Notes under the pieces: generated by a model | What the model saw: the letters and a program-made list of their open reading frames with translations, nothing else | What the model was told of the DNA's origin: nothing | Database searches by the model: none | Origin: Baffinella frigidus | Taxonomy: Eukaryota > Cryptophyceae > Cryptomonadales > Baffinellaceae | Direction of reading: 5' to 3' | DNA: 15,195 nucleotides | NCBI GenBank assembly: GCA_026770585.1 | Contig: MU646333.1 | Span: 932,132 to 947,326 of the forward strand | Part shown: piece by piece, positions 12,401 through 15,195 of the stretch | How the letters are laid out: each line of letters opens with the position of its first letter | Position numbering within the stretch: position 1 is the stretch's first letter | Made by a program: the position numbers and the translations under genes

Positions 12401-15195
12401 CAAACCTAACCCGGGTTGGCTTTGACTGGTTGACTTTGACACGCCGAAAGTTGACGCTGTTTTCACGGGGAAAGTTGACGGGATTGCCCCGCAAGGATTT
12501 TTGTCACCCCCCCATAAACCCTGAACCCTAACCTCTGACAGGGCTGGATGGGACTCCCCCATAAACCTTAACCTTGACCTCTGACAGGATGGAACCCCCC
12601 CATAAACCCCAAACCAGCTGCGCCGATGGATGGGACACTCTCTCGCTTAAACCCTAACCTCCGACAGGGCCTAACCCCTAACCTCTCTGTGCTACCACTA
12701 ACCCCTCAACCCTACACCCCGCGCCCTAACACCCACTCCCTAAACCCTACACCCCAAACCCTACGCCCCAAACCCGAACCCCGAACCCCAAAAGCTATCC
12801 CCACAGGGGCCCTAACCCCTGATCCCTAAAACCCAATTCGTAAACCCTAAACCACAAAACAAAAATCCAAGCCCCTCAATTTCTCTCAACCCTCTACTTT
12901 CCCTAAGCCCTCTACTGCACCCCCCCACAGGGCAAACACGTACCTAGCCTTCGCGGCAGCGCTGGTAGTCGGAGCAATGCTCGCGGGCATCCTCATATCA
13001 ATACACTGTGCTACCACTAACGCCTAAACCCTACACCCCACGCCCTAACCACTACTCCCTAAACCCTACACCCCAAACTCTTAACCCCAAATTCTAGCCC
13101 CGAAACCCCGAACCCTAACCCCTAAACCTTCTACACGAAACCCTGAACCCTACGCCCCAATCCCCAATCCTTAATCCCTAAACCCCAAACCCTTAACCCC
13201 ACCCCCCACAGGGCAAACACGTACCTAGCCTTCGCGGCAGCGCTGGTAGTCGGAGCAATGCTCGCGGGCATCCTCCACATCTCTTCCCGCCCCTCGGCCC
13301 CGCCCAACAACTGGCGGTAACCCCCGCCCCCCCCCCGGTGACCCTCCGACTGTCTTGACACCCTCCGACTGGGGTAGATGCCCCCCGACTGTCTTAGACA
13401 CCCTCCGACTGTCTTAGACCTGCGGTTGTAGATGGACGCCGGTGCTGGGTGCCATGCTTGCGGGAATCCTCCACATCTCCTTATTCATAAACCGCATGGA
13501 TGAGCTTCTCTCTGCCCCCTCTAAACCCTAGACTTTAAACCCCAAACCATAAACCAGGTACGCGAGCGCAGCGGGGTTTGCGGTGGCGGTCGCGTGGGTC
13601 TACTGAGAGCTATCCTCTAGCCGGTTTCATTTCGTAAGTCATAAATGGAGGTTACCGGTATTCTGCTGAATTTCACCCCTAAATTTCATCCTTTTTGAAA
13701 TCTGAAAGCGCAGATCCTCGAGATTTGGCCTTCAGCTCCAGAATCTGCTAAAAAAAATCGAGCTGCGATGAAATCTTGAGATCTTTACTACAGGCCAAAG
13801 GTCGTATAAATGGCTCCAACTAAAGGGATTATATTCCTATAAAACCGGCTAGAGGATAAAGAATCCGAAGAGTAGGGTGTTGTATGTGCTTAGATACGGC
13901 GATGTCTAGACCACGATAGCACATTCCACACTCACGATACGGTGGGGGTGCTGGTCGCGTTAGCCCATTCACCACCCACCCACCCACCCCCAACCCTACA
14001 CCCTAAACCCCAAACCAGATACGCGAGCGCAGCGGGGTTTGTGGTGGCGGTCTCGTGGGCCCTAGACCCTAAACCATAAACCATAAACCATAAACCATAA
14101 ACCCAAGAGCAAACCGTGTCTGATTGGCAGGTATGCGAGCGCAGCGGGGTTTGTGGTGGCAGTCGCATGGGTCTACTGCATCGCTGTCGAGCTCGTCCAC
14201 GTCCTCCAGGTCCTCGAAAGAGGGTTCCGGGTTTCGGGTTTGAAAAATGGTTTCGGGTTTGAAAAATGGATTCGGGTTTCGGGTTGGAAAGAGGGATTCG
14301 GGTTGGAAAGAGGGTTTCGGGTCCCGGATTGGAAAGAGGGTCACGTGGGTCTACTGCATCGCTGTCGAGCTCGTCCACGTCCTTCAGGTGTCCAATCCCG
14401 AGACAGGGTGTTGCACACCCGAAACCCCAAACCCCAAACCGTGTTTCGGATCCGAAACCCGAAACCCTGTTTCGAACCCGAAACGCGAAACCCGAAACCC
14501 TGTTTCGGACCCGAAACCCGAGGGGCGGGGGGGGTGTGGTGGCGGTTGCATGGGTCTACTGCATCGCTGTCGAGCTTGTACACGTCCTTCAGGTACAAAC
14601 CCGAAACCCTCTTGCGAACCCGAAACGCAAAACCCGAAACCCGAAACTCGAAACCCTCTTTTTCGAAACCAGAAATTCTCTTTCGGGTTTACCCAAACCC
14701 CTCTTTTCCAACCCCTCTTTTGGATTTACCCCAACCCCTTTTTCGGGTTTACCCAAAACCGCACACCCTAAACCGTACCACACGTTCAACTGCCGCTAGG
14801 AATGTCGGATTCGTTCATCGCCTGGAACCCCTTCCTGAACGTAATCCATCAACGCCCAACCCTCGTTATTCCCTGCACCCCCCGCTAAAGCGAATCTCTG
14901 AAGGCCAACCCTCGAGAGTTGAAACGAATCTCTGAAGGCTGAACCCTCGGGTGGTACGCCCGCAGGCGTTAGGGCGGGTGGTGAGGGTGTCAGACTCATT
15001 CATGGGCCTTACCCCCCCCTCCCTGAACGAAATCCATGAACGCCAAAGCTTCCAACACACGCAGGCTGTAGGGCGGGTTCTGGGGGTGTAAAGACTCATT
15101 CAGTTACGGTTTAAGCTTCCCTGCAACCATCCCTAACGCCAATCCTCTAACACCGAACCCTGGTTTTGTACAGGCGGTGGGGCGCGTGGTGGGGG
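367..15195 (+). CDS. NCLX: NCLX-type cation/Ca2+ exchanger gene, multi-exon, both ends outside the window
   Basis: Fifteen short GC-rich segments bounded by AG and GT join in one unbroken frame: about 1,156 coding nt over 14.8 kb. The product has the layout of the K+-independent Na+/Ca2+ exchanger NCLX (SLC8B1) and plant CCX proteins. In order it has an N-terminal Cys segment, TM1, the alpha-1 repeat (TEGVAGTTLLALGNG), helices with MFVICVVMGMIA, RDVAFFLAAVLLL and SFVALYLLYLFVV, a polar loop, three more helices, and the entry to alpha-2 (AVGRVVG here, VSDSFMGLT in nearby copies). Family members exchange Na+ or other cations for Ca2+ across mitochondrial or other membranes; that role is family knowledge, not seen here. 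The start codon and the alpha-2 core are missing only because of the window limits. Oddities are the extreme telomere-like intron content, many partial exon copies, and Gly in place of the alpha-1 Asp. The family call is firm; exact joins are less sure, especially exons 1, 6 and 10. Confidence 0.85.
549..586 (+). CDS. NCLX: Exon 1 candidate (copy b), alternative to copy a
   Basis: This is an exact copy of the 367-404 segment with the same acceptor CAG and the same GTGCAC donor, inside an 86-nt direct repeat (334-419 and 516-601, offset 182). The two copies cannot both be spliced in, because copy a leaves 2 nt and copy b enters in phase 0; they would be mutually exclusive alternatives. This copy is the nearer one to exon 2. 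Confidence 0.45.
602..909. other. Intron: heptamers, then AT-rich single-copy DNA
   Basis: 602-680 is CCCTAAA-type repeat. 681-909 is AT-richer DNA with no exon signal. Its part 778-880 (TGAATTTGTAGT ... GGAATTGAAGGTGTGT) has a diverged second copy just after the 162-bp element (1160-1217), so the element sits between two related flanks. Confidence 0.6.
910..1071. mobile_element. 162-bp inverted-repeat element (MITE-like), copy 1
   Basis: It begins CCACACAGCGGACTTCGAAG and ends CTTCGTAGCCCGCTGTGTGG, giving terminal inverted repeats. It holds an inner palindrome CGGGCACTGAGTGCCCG. A reverse-oriented relative of identical length lies at 8124-8285. It has no coding capacity. Target duplications are not clear. 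Confidence 0.75.
1305..1375 (+). CDS. NCLX: Exon 2: N-terminal GGLFNYISLPYC segment
   Basis: The acceptor is AATAG at 1300-1304 and the donor is ACCG|GTCCGA at 1376. The reading is YVRKRCGGS then GGLFNYISLPYC then GT. NCLX/CCX proteins have a Cys, a Gly-Gly, a (D/N)Y(L/I) motif and a Cys just before TM1, and this matches in order and spacing. It enters with one base and leaves one base, so it fits exon 1 before it and every copy of exon 3 after it. It is one of the few exons with no partial copies that I could see. Confidence 0.75.
1376..1584. repeat. Intron 2 start: C-rich heptamers
   Basis: This is degenerate CCCTAAA and CCCTCACC-type repeat directly after the exon 2 donor, with no exon inside. 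Confidence 0.7.
1585..2550 (+). pseudogene. Seven partial copies of exon 3 (TM1 half)
   Basis: Copies start after an AG at 1585 (degenerate, with an in-frame stop), 1688 (short), 1774, 1919, 2134 (truncated), 2240 and 2450. The best ones read FAPWLGLLLLVAWAGALC then TWLAMAASSF with mostly silent changes. None continues into the alpha-1 half; each runs into Pro/Ser-rich repeat (CACCCCTGAATCC). Each has its own acceptor and the same entry phase as exon 3, so they are potential decoy or alternative acceptors. Confidence 0.85.
2595..2765 (+). CDS. NCLX: Exon 3: TM1 and first half of alpha-1 repeat
   Basis: The 171-nt exon follows GTTTGCAG and ends CTCGGAAACG|GTGCGT. The first 28 codons give a hydrophobic helix, FAPWLGLLLLIAWAGALC then TWLAMAASSF. 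Next comes LAPNLTTLTSELSM, then EGVAGTTLLALGN. The second part is the SLC8B/SLC24 alpha-1 signature, whose normal continuation is GNGAPD; the Gly codon is split across the intron. Seven upstream copies stop near the end of the helix, and two downstream copies hold only the alpha-1 half. This is the only complete version. Confidence 0.88.
2901..2991 (+). pseudogene. Downstream partial copy of exon 3 (alpha-1 half)
   Basis: It reads ILAPNLTTLTSELSMTEG, then VAGTTPLALGN, and ends at the same ACG|GTGCGG donor. The TM1 half is missing. An ATCAG precedes it. Confidence 0.8.
3075..3119. repeat. Short AAGTTGACG inverted-repeat element, copy A
   Basis: AAAGTTGACGATTGTGTACC and, about 25 nt on, CACGTCAACTTTTGAATAG form a foldback unit of about 45 nt. 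Relatives are at 3835, 4141 and 8056. Confidence 0.65.
3134..3190 (+). pseudogene. Second downstream partial copy of exon 3
   Basis: It reads SKLSMTEGVAGTPLLALGN with donor ACG|GTGCGT. It begins inside the exon, so no acceptor is kept. Confidence 0.8.
3266..3402. repeat. Foldback element with 28-nt arms
   Basis: Arms are 3266-3293 and 3375-3402 (27 of 28 complementary), around ATCCTTGTACGTGGACCAGC. The loop holds an AT-rich stretch with three TTTAAATT-like units (3338-3374). Confidence 0.8.
3581..3660 (+). pseudogene. Upstream partial copy of exon 4
   Basis: After TTCGTTCGCAG it reads GAPGVAFMVAASVAPG and then leaves the exon sequence. It carries the same Gly in place of Asp. The preceding GCGTTGCGTGTTTTCG(A/T)TCGC unit is repeated three times (3470-3580), giving two further AG sites. 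Confidence 0.75.
3739..3820 (+). CDS. NCLX: Exon 4: second half of alpha-1 repeat
   Basis: The acceptor is GTTCGCAG and the donor is CTCGG|GTGCGT. Joined to exon 3 it reads GN-GAPGVASMVAASVAS, then TRATEMAIGTALG. Family members read GNGAPDVFS(x)xAA, so position 5 is Gly (GGG) instead of the ion-coordinating Asp. The end (IGTALG) flows into exon 5 as GALFGAGMFV does in the family. The exon enters after 1 nt and leaves 2. An upstream copy (3581) keeps only the 5' part; two downstream copies (3904-3935, 4043-4059) keep only the 3' part. Confidence 0.8.
3835..3888. repeat. Short AAGTTGACG element, copy B
   Basis: AAAAGTTGACGGATTTGCAC ... GTGTCAACTTAAGAACAAGC. It lies just after the exon 4 donor and shares the upstream GCGTTTCCGC with copy C. 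Confidence 0.65.
3904..4059 (+). pseudogene. Two 3' fragments of exon 4 with donors
   Basis: 3904-3935 reads TEMAIGAALG then GTGAAA. 4043-4059 reads IGTALG then GTGAGG. CCCTAAA repeat lies between them. Confidence 0.7.
4141..4194. repeat. Short AAGTTGACG element, copy C
   Basis: AAAGTTGACGGATTTGTACC ... CATGCCAACTTGGGAATAAG. The 80 nt before it (4070-4135) resemble 3208-3260 (GCCCTGTC(C/T)CAGTC, GGGTGAG), so a larger unit was duplicated. Confidence 0.65.
4208..4440 (+). pseudogene. Two upstream partial copies of exon 5
   Basis: 4208 reads TSMFVIW after ACCAG and then loses the family sequence. 4401 reads SSMFVIRVILDMI and then a stop. Both keep the exon 5 acceptor and entry phase. CCCTAAA repeat separates them. 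Confidence 0.75.
4544..4619 (+). CDS. NCLX: Exon 5: transmembrane helix after alpha-1
   Basis: The acceptor is AACCAG and the donor is GACGAG|GTTCCG. The reading is (G)SSMFVICVVMGMIALQ then SPISLPTDE, a helix matching the GAGMFVTTVVAG region that closes the first exchanger domain in NCLX/CCX. One base enters and completes the exon 4 codon; the exit is phase 0. Two upstream 5' copies (4208, 4401) and several downstream 3' copies (about 4596-4880) flank it. The donor lies at the start of a G-rich TTTAGGG block. Confidence 0.8.
4620..5420. repeat. Intron 5: G-rich then C-rich heptamers with exon 5 tail copies
   Basis: 4620-4980 is G-rich on + (TTTAGGG type), broken by tail copies of exon 5 (CCCATCTCTCTGCCGACGGA type) near 4666, 4779 and 4847. 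5065-5240 is C-rich (CCCTAAA type), with an inverted fragment of the same tail at 5104-5140. The intron can therefore fold on itself. Confidence 0.75.
5235..5261 (-). pseudogene. Inverted fragment of exon 9
   Basis: The minus strand reads CAG then GYFVHRARG, with the exon 9 acceptor retained. A second inverted piece (5357-5377, VHRARGR) is fused directly to a + strand piece of exon 6 (GGACACCTCGAGCATG, 5377-5393). Confidence 0.75.
5422..5490 (+). CDS. NCLX: Exon 6: loop between TM helices, provisional
   Basis: This is 23 codons in phase 0 reading ASDTSSMFAYLLPSAEQ then RDRCFT, ending at ACG|GTAAAG. The acceptor AG is the end of a second copy of the exon 5 tail (CTGCCGACAGACGAG), so splicing from exon 5 rebuilds an uninterrupted SLPTDE-ASDTSS reading. 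Exon 5 could also splice directly to exon 7 (both phase 0), making this segment optional. The RDRCF stretch slightly resembles the N-terminal Cys region of NCLX, but the exon 5 tail fused to it argues for the loop position. Confidence 0.55.
5491..5679. repeat. Intron 6 start: degenerate 22-nt repeat
   Basis: TTCGCCCTAYAACTATTKTAGT-like units recur about four times between 5508 and 5600. The rest is unique. Confidence 0.5.
5680..5838. mobile_element. Foldback element with arms of about 70 nt
   Basis: 5680-5750 and 5765-5838 are nearly perfect inverted copies around a 14-nt loop. The arms contain TTATCTCAGAAAACGAGTTC and end at the centre in GTCAACTTAT / ATAAGTTGAC. The inner AAGTTGACGAATTTGTA is shared with the short AAGTTGACG elements, linking the two families. 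It has no coding capacity. Confidence 0.85.
5894..6640 (+). pseudogene. Five tandem partial copies of exon 7 with intron
   Basis: Copies start at 5894, 6034, 6157, 6294 and 6504 after CAG and read VQRDVAFFLAAVLLLMTV or less, then run into TTTCTAAGATGTGTACCAC and about 75 nt of intron before the next AG. The unit is about 123-140 nt. Copy 2 is cut after AAV. One unit is lengthened by a 62-nt insert. Confidence 0.85.
6423..6484. mobile_element. 62-nt insertion with 8-nt flanking duplication
   Basis: CTTTTGGC occurs at 6415-6422 and again at 6485-6492; the other array units have a single copy at this place. The insert starts CAACGATGAATCC and ends CGGCGCTAAG. No clear terminal inverted repeats. 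Confidence 0.6.
6641..6718 (+). CDS. NCLX: Exon 7: transmembrane helix RDVAFFLAAVLLL
   Basis: The acceptor is GCCACAG and the donor is ATCTCGCTC|GTCGAA. Its 26 codons in phase 0 begin VQRDVAFFLAAVLLLMTV and end LFDSKISL. NCLX/CCX proteins have RDxxFYxxAVxLL at the helix that follows the first exchange domain. It is the last and only complete member of a six-copy array. The five upstream copies lose the frame after MTV. Confidence 0.85.
6719..6926 (+). repeat. Intron 7: almost pure heptamer repeat
   Basis: This 208-nt intron (GTCGAA ... AAACAG) is CCCTAAA/CCCCAAA repeat from end to end. The heptamers supply a pyrimidine-rich tract and branch-point-like CTAAC/CTAAA before the AG. Confidence 0.75.
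6927..6983 (+). CDS. NCLX: Exon 8: transmembrane helix SFVALYLLYLFVV
   Basis: The acceptor is AAACAG and the donor is ATCCAG|GTATGT, the best donor in the window. Its 19 codons read I then ESVSFVALYLLYLFVVIQ, matching the family helix with LYxxYVxVV. Joining to exon 7 gives KISL-IESVSF in phase 0. Two diverged copies (7182-7223 on +, 8683-8736 on -) lack three residues (YLF(F/V)ALQ), so this copy is the family-like one. Confidence 0.85.
7182..7288 (+). pseudogene. Downstream partial copy of exon 8 plus intron start
   Basis: It reads SVSFVALYLFVALQ, then GGTTGTCG where the donor is spoiled by an extra G, then heptamers. The stretch to 7288 is repeated inverted at 8622-8727, heptamers included. 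Confidence 0.75.
7290..7430. repeat. C-rich heptamers before exon 9
   Basis: CCCTACA, CCCTCAA and CCCTAAA units run up to the exon 9 acceptor. Confidence 0.8.
7431..7502 (+). CDS. NCLX: Exon 9: start of the central hydrophilic loop
   Basis: The acceptor is ATCCCAG and the donor is CTTGAG|GTATTG. Its 24 codons in phase 0 read GYFVHRARGRGVAPDA then TITGKLLE. In the family the preceding helix runs into YxVxR and a basic cytosolic loop, which fits. A second, nearly identical 24-codon copy lies at 7730-7801 with one extra base at its AG, and a shrunken third at 7887-7934. G-rich telomere-like repeat follows the first donors. Confidence 0.78.
7730..7801 (+). pseudogene. Second copy of exon 9, possible alternative exon
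   Basis: It encodes the same 24 residues as 7431-7502 with a few silent changes and the same GTATTG donor. The upstream AG (GCCAAG at 7728) leaves one extra G, so splicing there from exon 8 would shift the frame. The upstream region is a TTTGCATTAGCTACACGAG repeat rather than the usual C-rich repeat. Silent-only divergence hints that it was coding until recently. Confidence 0.6.
7887..7934 (+). pseudogene. Shrunken third copy of exon 9
   Basis: It begins after TACCAG as TATTTCGTGCAGCGCC, then jumps to ATCACCGGAAAACTCC and ends CTCGAG|GTAAAG. The Arg/Gly-rich middle is deleted and the frame is shifted. Confidence 0.65.
8056..8107. repeat. Short AAGTTGACG element, copy D
   Basis: AAAAGTTGACGAATTTGTAC ... 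GTGTCAACTTAAGAATAG. It lies next to 162-bp element copy 2. Confidence 0.65.
8124..8285. mobile_element. 162-bp inverted-repeat element (MITE-like), copy 2, inverted
   Basis: It starts CCACACAGCGGGCTACAAAG and ends GTCCGCTGTGTGG. Its reverse complement aligns end to end with 910-1071, including ACCCTACGGTAGGCA and GGTAACGGAAACTCGG. Equal length plus opposite orientation identifies a mobile, non-autonomous family. Lone end fragments occur at about 5032-5072 (GTAGCCCGCTGTGTGG, then a variant). Confidence 0.75.
8314..8620. mobile_element. Inverted-repeat cassette holding a foreign exon
   Basis: Arms 8314-8345 and 8589-8620 are complementary at 31 of 32 positions (CAAAGAGACCGGCACGGCTC). Inside, a 47-nt direct repeat (8346-8392 and 8546-8592, one mismatch, offset exactly 200) abuts both arms. 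The minus-strand exon at 8440-8499 lies between. Confidence 0.75.
8440..8499 (-). pseudogene. Adenylate-kinase-like exon, out of context
   Basis: The minus strand reads GGWVLDGFPATVSQARLL then SQ: 20 codons, with GAG before it and CAG|GTCACC after. Adenylate-kinase domains have GWxLDGFPRTxxQAxxL at this place. The Arg that binds the nucleotide is Ala here. AK-like domains of axonemal proteins such as SPEF2/CPC1 have a similar sequence, but that assignment is a guess. It is unrelated to the exchanger gene around it and probably a transposed exon. Confidence 0.6.
8683..8736 (-). pseudogene. Inverted copy of exon 7 end joined to exon 8
   Basis: The minus strand reads LSLVESVSFVALYLFFALQ and ends CAG|GTTTGT. 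Exons 7 and 8 are contiguous here, without intron 7. It runs upstream (in minus sense) into a 12-nt repeat. Confidence 0.8.
8737..8814. repeat. 12-nt minisatellite GAGCTTTTTCAA, six units
   Basis: There are six perfect units (8737-8808) plus a partial one. On the minus strand it encodes repeated LKKL in frame with the SLVESVSF copy, and it seems to have grown from the K(I/L)SL codons of exon 7. Confidence 0.9.
8815..9073. other. Unique DNA, no gene seen
   Basis: This is mixed-composition sequence without repeats apart from ending in CTGAATAA(C/T)CCG units. A minus-strand reading frame extends into 8815-8949, but nothing in it resembles the exchanger. Confidence 0.5.
9074..9205. mobile_element. 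132-bp near-palindrome
   Basis: The ends GTGGCTCAAATAGTGC and GCACTATTTGAGCCAC are complementary, and so are ATCTTCGATTTTGCCTTGG and its partner near the centre. The core has two TCGGATCCGA palindromes. A strong foldback, probably a MITE-like element. Confidence 0.85.
9206..9415. repeat. Direct repeat with CTGAATAACCCGCTATGCTC
   Basis: 9237-9290 recurs at 9358-9411 (offset 121), including GTGTCGAGCGGGGCTGGG. Smaller CTGAATAA(C/T)CCG units extend left to 8985. Confidence 0.75.
9450..9600. repeat. Homogeneous CCCCAAA array
   Basis: About 16 near-perfect CCCCAAA heptamers run from 9476 to 9588, flanked by mixed units. This is the most uniform array in the window and differs from the usual CCCTAAA. 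Confidence 0.9.
9658..9867. repeat. G-rich heptamers, then GTTGACTTTC units before exon 10
   Basis: 9658-9705 is TTTGGG/TTTAGGG type. GTTGACTT units start at 9754, 9773, 9795 and 9814 (spacing 19-22). A short C-rich stretch precedes the exon 10 acceptor. Confidence 0.7.
9868..9926 (+). CDS. NCLX: Exon 10: central loop, provisional
   Basis: The acceptor is CCAACAG and the donor is CTTCG|GTTCGG, over 59 nt. Entered in phase 0 from exon 9 it reads DVVGAGHAAEPPPARGRQL and leaves CG, which is the phase exon 11 needs. Entered one base later it reads TLSGLATQLNPLPPEAVNF, which looks more like ordinary protein but breaks the phase chain. The loop is not conserved in the family, so homology cannot choose. 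A downstream copy of the 3' part (10268-10297) supports a real exon. Confidence 0.5.
10008..10217. mobile_element. 210-bp foldback element
   Basis: The ends CACTCGAGGCTAGAAGTGTG ... and its inverted partner ending TCGAGTG (10211-10217) share CACTCGA and GACTATTTTAAA. Near its centre 10109-10122 and 10133-10146 form a perfect 14-bp hairpin. It also contains a run of ten or so G. Confidence 0.65.
10268..10297 (+). pseudogene. 3' fragment copy of exon 10
   Basis: CCGTCAACTTCGGCTCGGCC resembles 9915-9934, extending past the exon 10 donor position (GGCTCGG instead of GGTTCGG, so no GT). It sits downstream of the intact exon. Confidence 0.55.
10298..10754. other. Intron 10: unique DNA, CA run and heptamers
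   Basis: 10298-10518 is unique, with a short (CA)6 run near 10465. 10519-10645 is CCCTAAA/CCCGAAA repeat. 10646-10750 is unique with an ATTCAATTGGGCCGCCGAATTG partial palindrome. No exon seen. Confidence 0.5.
10755..11395 (+). pseudogene. Four upstream partial copies of exon 11
   Basis: Copies begin at 10755, 10893, 11167 and 11322, each after (C)CAACAG, with the exon 11 entry phase. They read ALAGVR(A/T)(P/T)GLLLM(R/C)(A/S)TC and diverge before the EVREGEG tail. The nucleotide differences among them are many, suggesting different ages. Confidence 0.8.
10835..11570. repeat. Degenerate 35-nt repeat, acceptor-like
   Basis: Units of the form GCCGCCTAATTAAACGAATG then GTCTTTTCAATAGG recur about ten times between exon 11 copies. 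Each has CTAAT/CTAAC, a short T-rich tract and a terminal AG, the layout of a 3' splice site. Confidence 0.7.
11577..11688 (+). CDS. NCLX: Exon 11: end of the central loop
   Basis: The acceptor is TTTTTTACAG and the donor is GTGCAG|GTATAA. It is 1 nt plus 37 codons: ALAGVRAPGLLLMRATC, then PVPGEVREGEGWGKESALVQ. It exits in phase 0 into exon 12. Four upstream copies (10755, 10893, 11167, 11322) share the first 15 or more residues and then diverge. The Gly/Glu-rich tail suits a cytosolic loop; the LLLM patch is too short for a helix. Confidence 0.68.
11792..12023 (+). pseudogene. Two upstream partial copies of exon 12
   Basis: 11792-11802 keeps only four or so codons after GGCAG. 11986-12023 reads ALLAPSVFVWAVL and then loses the frame into Pro-rich sequence. 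Both follow GTGAATCGCACACCCT(C/T)GGCAG. Confidence 0.75.
11833..11932. repeat. 24-nt tandem repeat GATCCCTGCACCCTGGCCCA
   Basis: Four units start at 11833, 11857, 11881 and 11910; the first three have an exact 24-nt period. Confidence 0.85.
12091..12167. repeat. Two interleaved perfect inverted repeats
   Basis: 12091-12109 pairs with 12131-12149 (19 nt), and 12113-12129 pairs with 12151-12167 (17 nt), in the order A B A' B'. Gaps are 3, 1 and 1 nt. The two stems exclude one another sterically. Confidence 0.9.
12267..12331 (+). CDS. NCLX: Exon 12: first helix of the second exchanger half
   Basis: The acceptor is CTTGGCAG. The reading is ALLAPSVFVWAVLLHGL then PSVG and CG, with donor GGCCG|GTGAAA at 12332. 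It enters in phase 0 and leaves 2 nt, as exon 13 requires. An earlier GT (12324) would leave phase 0 and break the frame. The LxPxxxxWxVL pattern matches the helix after the NCLX/CCX loop. Two truncated copies lie upstream (11792, 11986). Confidence 0.75.
12332..12930. other. Intron 12: hairpin, TTGAC units and acceptor-bearing repeats
   Basis: 12360-12376 and 12381-12397 form a 16-of-17 hairpin around CGCT. 12417-12482 holds several TTGAC units. 12507-12640 holds two or three units of CCCCCCATAAACC...CTCTGACAGG with repeated CAG. 12640-12930 is C-rich heptamer repeat. No exon seen. Confidence 0.65.
12931..12993 (+). pseudogene. Upstream partial copy of exon 13
   Basis: It is identical to 13212-13274 (ANTYLAFAAALVVGAMLAG then IL), then breaks. 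The surrounding intron (GTGCTACCACTAACsCC at 12689 and 13008) was duplicated with it, offset about 281-320. Confidence 0.85.
13212..13316 (+). CDS. NCLX: Exon 13: helix plus proline-rich linker
   Basis: The acceptor is CCCCACAG and the donor is ACTGGCG|GTAACC. It is one base plus 34 codons plus 2 nt: ANTYLAFAAALVVGAMLAG, then ILHISSRPSAPPNNWR with the Arg split. In human NCLX a helix is followed by a polar Pro-containing linker and a Trp just before the next helix, which is closely matched. An upstream copy (12931) stops at GIL. Confidence 0.85.
13340..13420. repeat. 20-nt tandem repeat CCCTCCGACTGTCTTAGACA
   Basis: Four units, two of them imperfect, lie just after the exon 13 donor. Confidence 0.8.
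13446..13526 (+). pseudogene. Diverged copy of exon 13 3' part
   Basis: It reads GAMLAGILHISLFINRMDEL then LSAPSKP and a stop. The shared GAMLAGILHIS has silent changes, and the rest differs from exon 13, so it is older than the other copies. Confidence 0.6.
13558..13605 (+). pseudogene. Upstream partial copy of exon 14 (a)
   Basis: After ACCAG it reads YASAAGFAVAVAWVY and breaks five nt before a 248-bp element. Confidence 0.85.
13611..13858. mobile_element. 248-bp inverted-repeat element (MITE-like)
   Basis: The ends TATCCTCTAGCCGGTTT and AAACCGGCTAGAGGATA are perfect inverted repeats. The outer TA may be a target duplication, as in Tc1/mariner-derived MITEs. The interior is AT-rich and non-coding. 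Confidence 0.8.
13859..14018. other. Unique DNA and C-rich repeat before exon 14 copy b
   Basis: Unique sequence to about 13965, then CCCACCC and CCCTAAA units. No exon. Confidence 0.5.
14019..14060 (+). pseudogene. Upstream partial copy of exon 14 (b)
   Basis: After ACCAG it reads YASAAGFVVAVSW and breaks into CCCTAGACC. A run of five CATAAAC heptamers follows (14069-14102). Confidence 0.8.
14131..14209 (+). CDS. NCLX: Exon 14: helix leading into alpha-2
   Basis: The acceptor is GATTGGCAG and the donor is CTCCAG|GTCCTC. It is one base plus 26 codons: YASAAGF, then VVAVAWVYCIAVELVHVLQ. Family members have GFxxSxxWIYxIAxELVxLL here, directly before the alpha-2 repeat. Two upstream 5' copies (13558, 14019) and two downstream 3' copies (14344, 14536) flank it. 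It is the only complete version. Confidence 0.88.
14217..14535. repeat. TTTCGGG then CCCGAAA heptamers in intron 14
   Basis: 14217-14340 is G-rich (GGGTTTCGGG, GGAAAGAGGG). 14405-14522 is C-rich (CCCGAAACCC). The two halves are complementary and could pair, enclosing an exon 14 fragment. Confidence 0.8.
14344..14592 (+). pseudogene. Two downstream partial copies of exon 14
   Basis: 14344-14387 reads WVYCIAVELVHVLQ with donor GTGTCC. 14536-14592 reads VVAVAWVYCIAVELVHVLQ with donor GTACAA. Both keep the 3' part and the donor, and neither has the acceptor. Confidence 0.85.
14593..14964. repeat. CCCGAAA repeat and 28-nt units before exon 15 copies
   Basis: 14593-14780 is CCCGAAA and TTTCGGGTTTACCC repeat. 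14803-14826 has a fragment reading MSDSFIAW, like VSDSFMGL of exon 15. 14890-14950 has two CGAATCTCTGAAGGC units. Confidence 0.65.
14965..15100 (+). pseudogene. Two upstream partial copies of exon 15
   Basis: 14965 reads ALGRVVRVSDSFMGLT and then leaves the family sequence. 15065 reads AVGRVLGV and then a stop caused by an insertion before AGACTCATTC. The repeated ATCCATSAACGCC shows that the intron part was copied too. Confidence 0.75.
15174..15195 (+). CDS. NCLX: Exon 15: start of alpha-2 repeat, cut by window end
   Basis: The acceptor is TTGTACAG. The reading AVGRVVG in phase 0 continues LVHVLQ as the family's ELVxLLxxLGxIxGIS does. Two truncated copies upstream (14965, 15065) show how it should go on (VSDSFMGLT). 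The ion-binding part of alpha-2 (family consensus LAWGNSxGD) would lie just beyond the window. Confidence 0.65.

Noticed and set aside
14153-14935. A 260-residue + strand reading frame
   Set aside because: It is read-through of CCCGAAA/TTTCGGG heptamers (NPKPETRNP-like repeats) and exon 14 fragments. Only the exon 14 part in another frame has family support.
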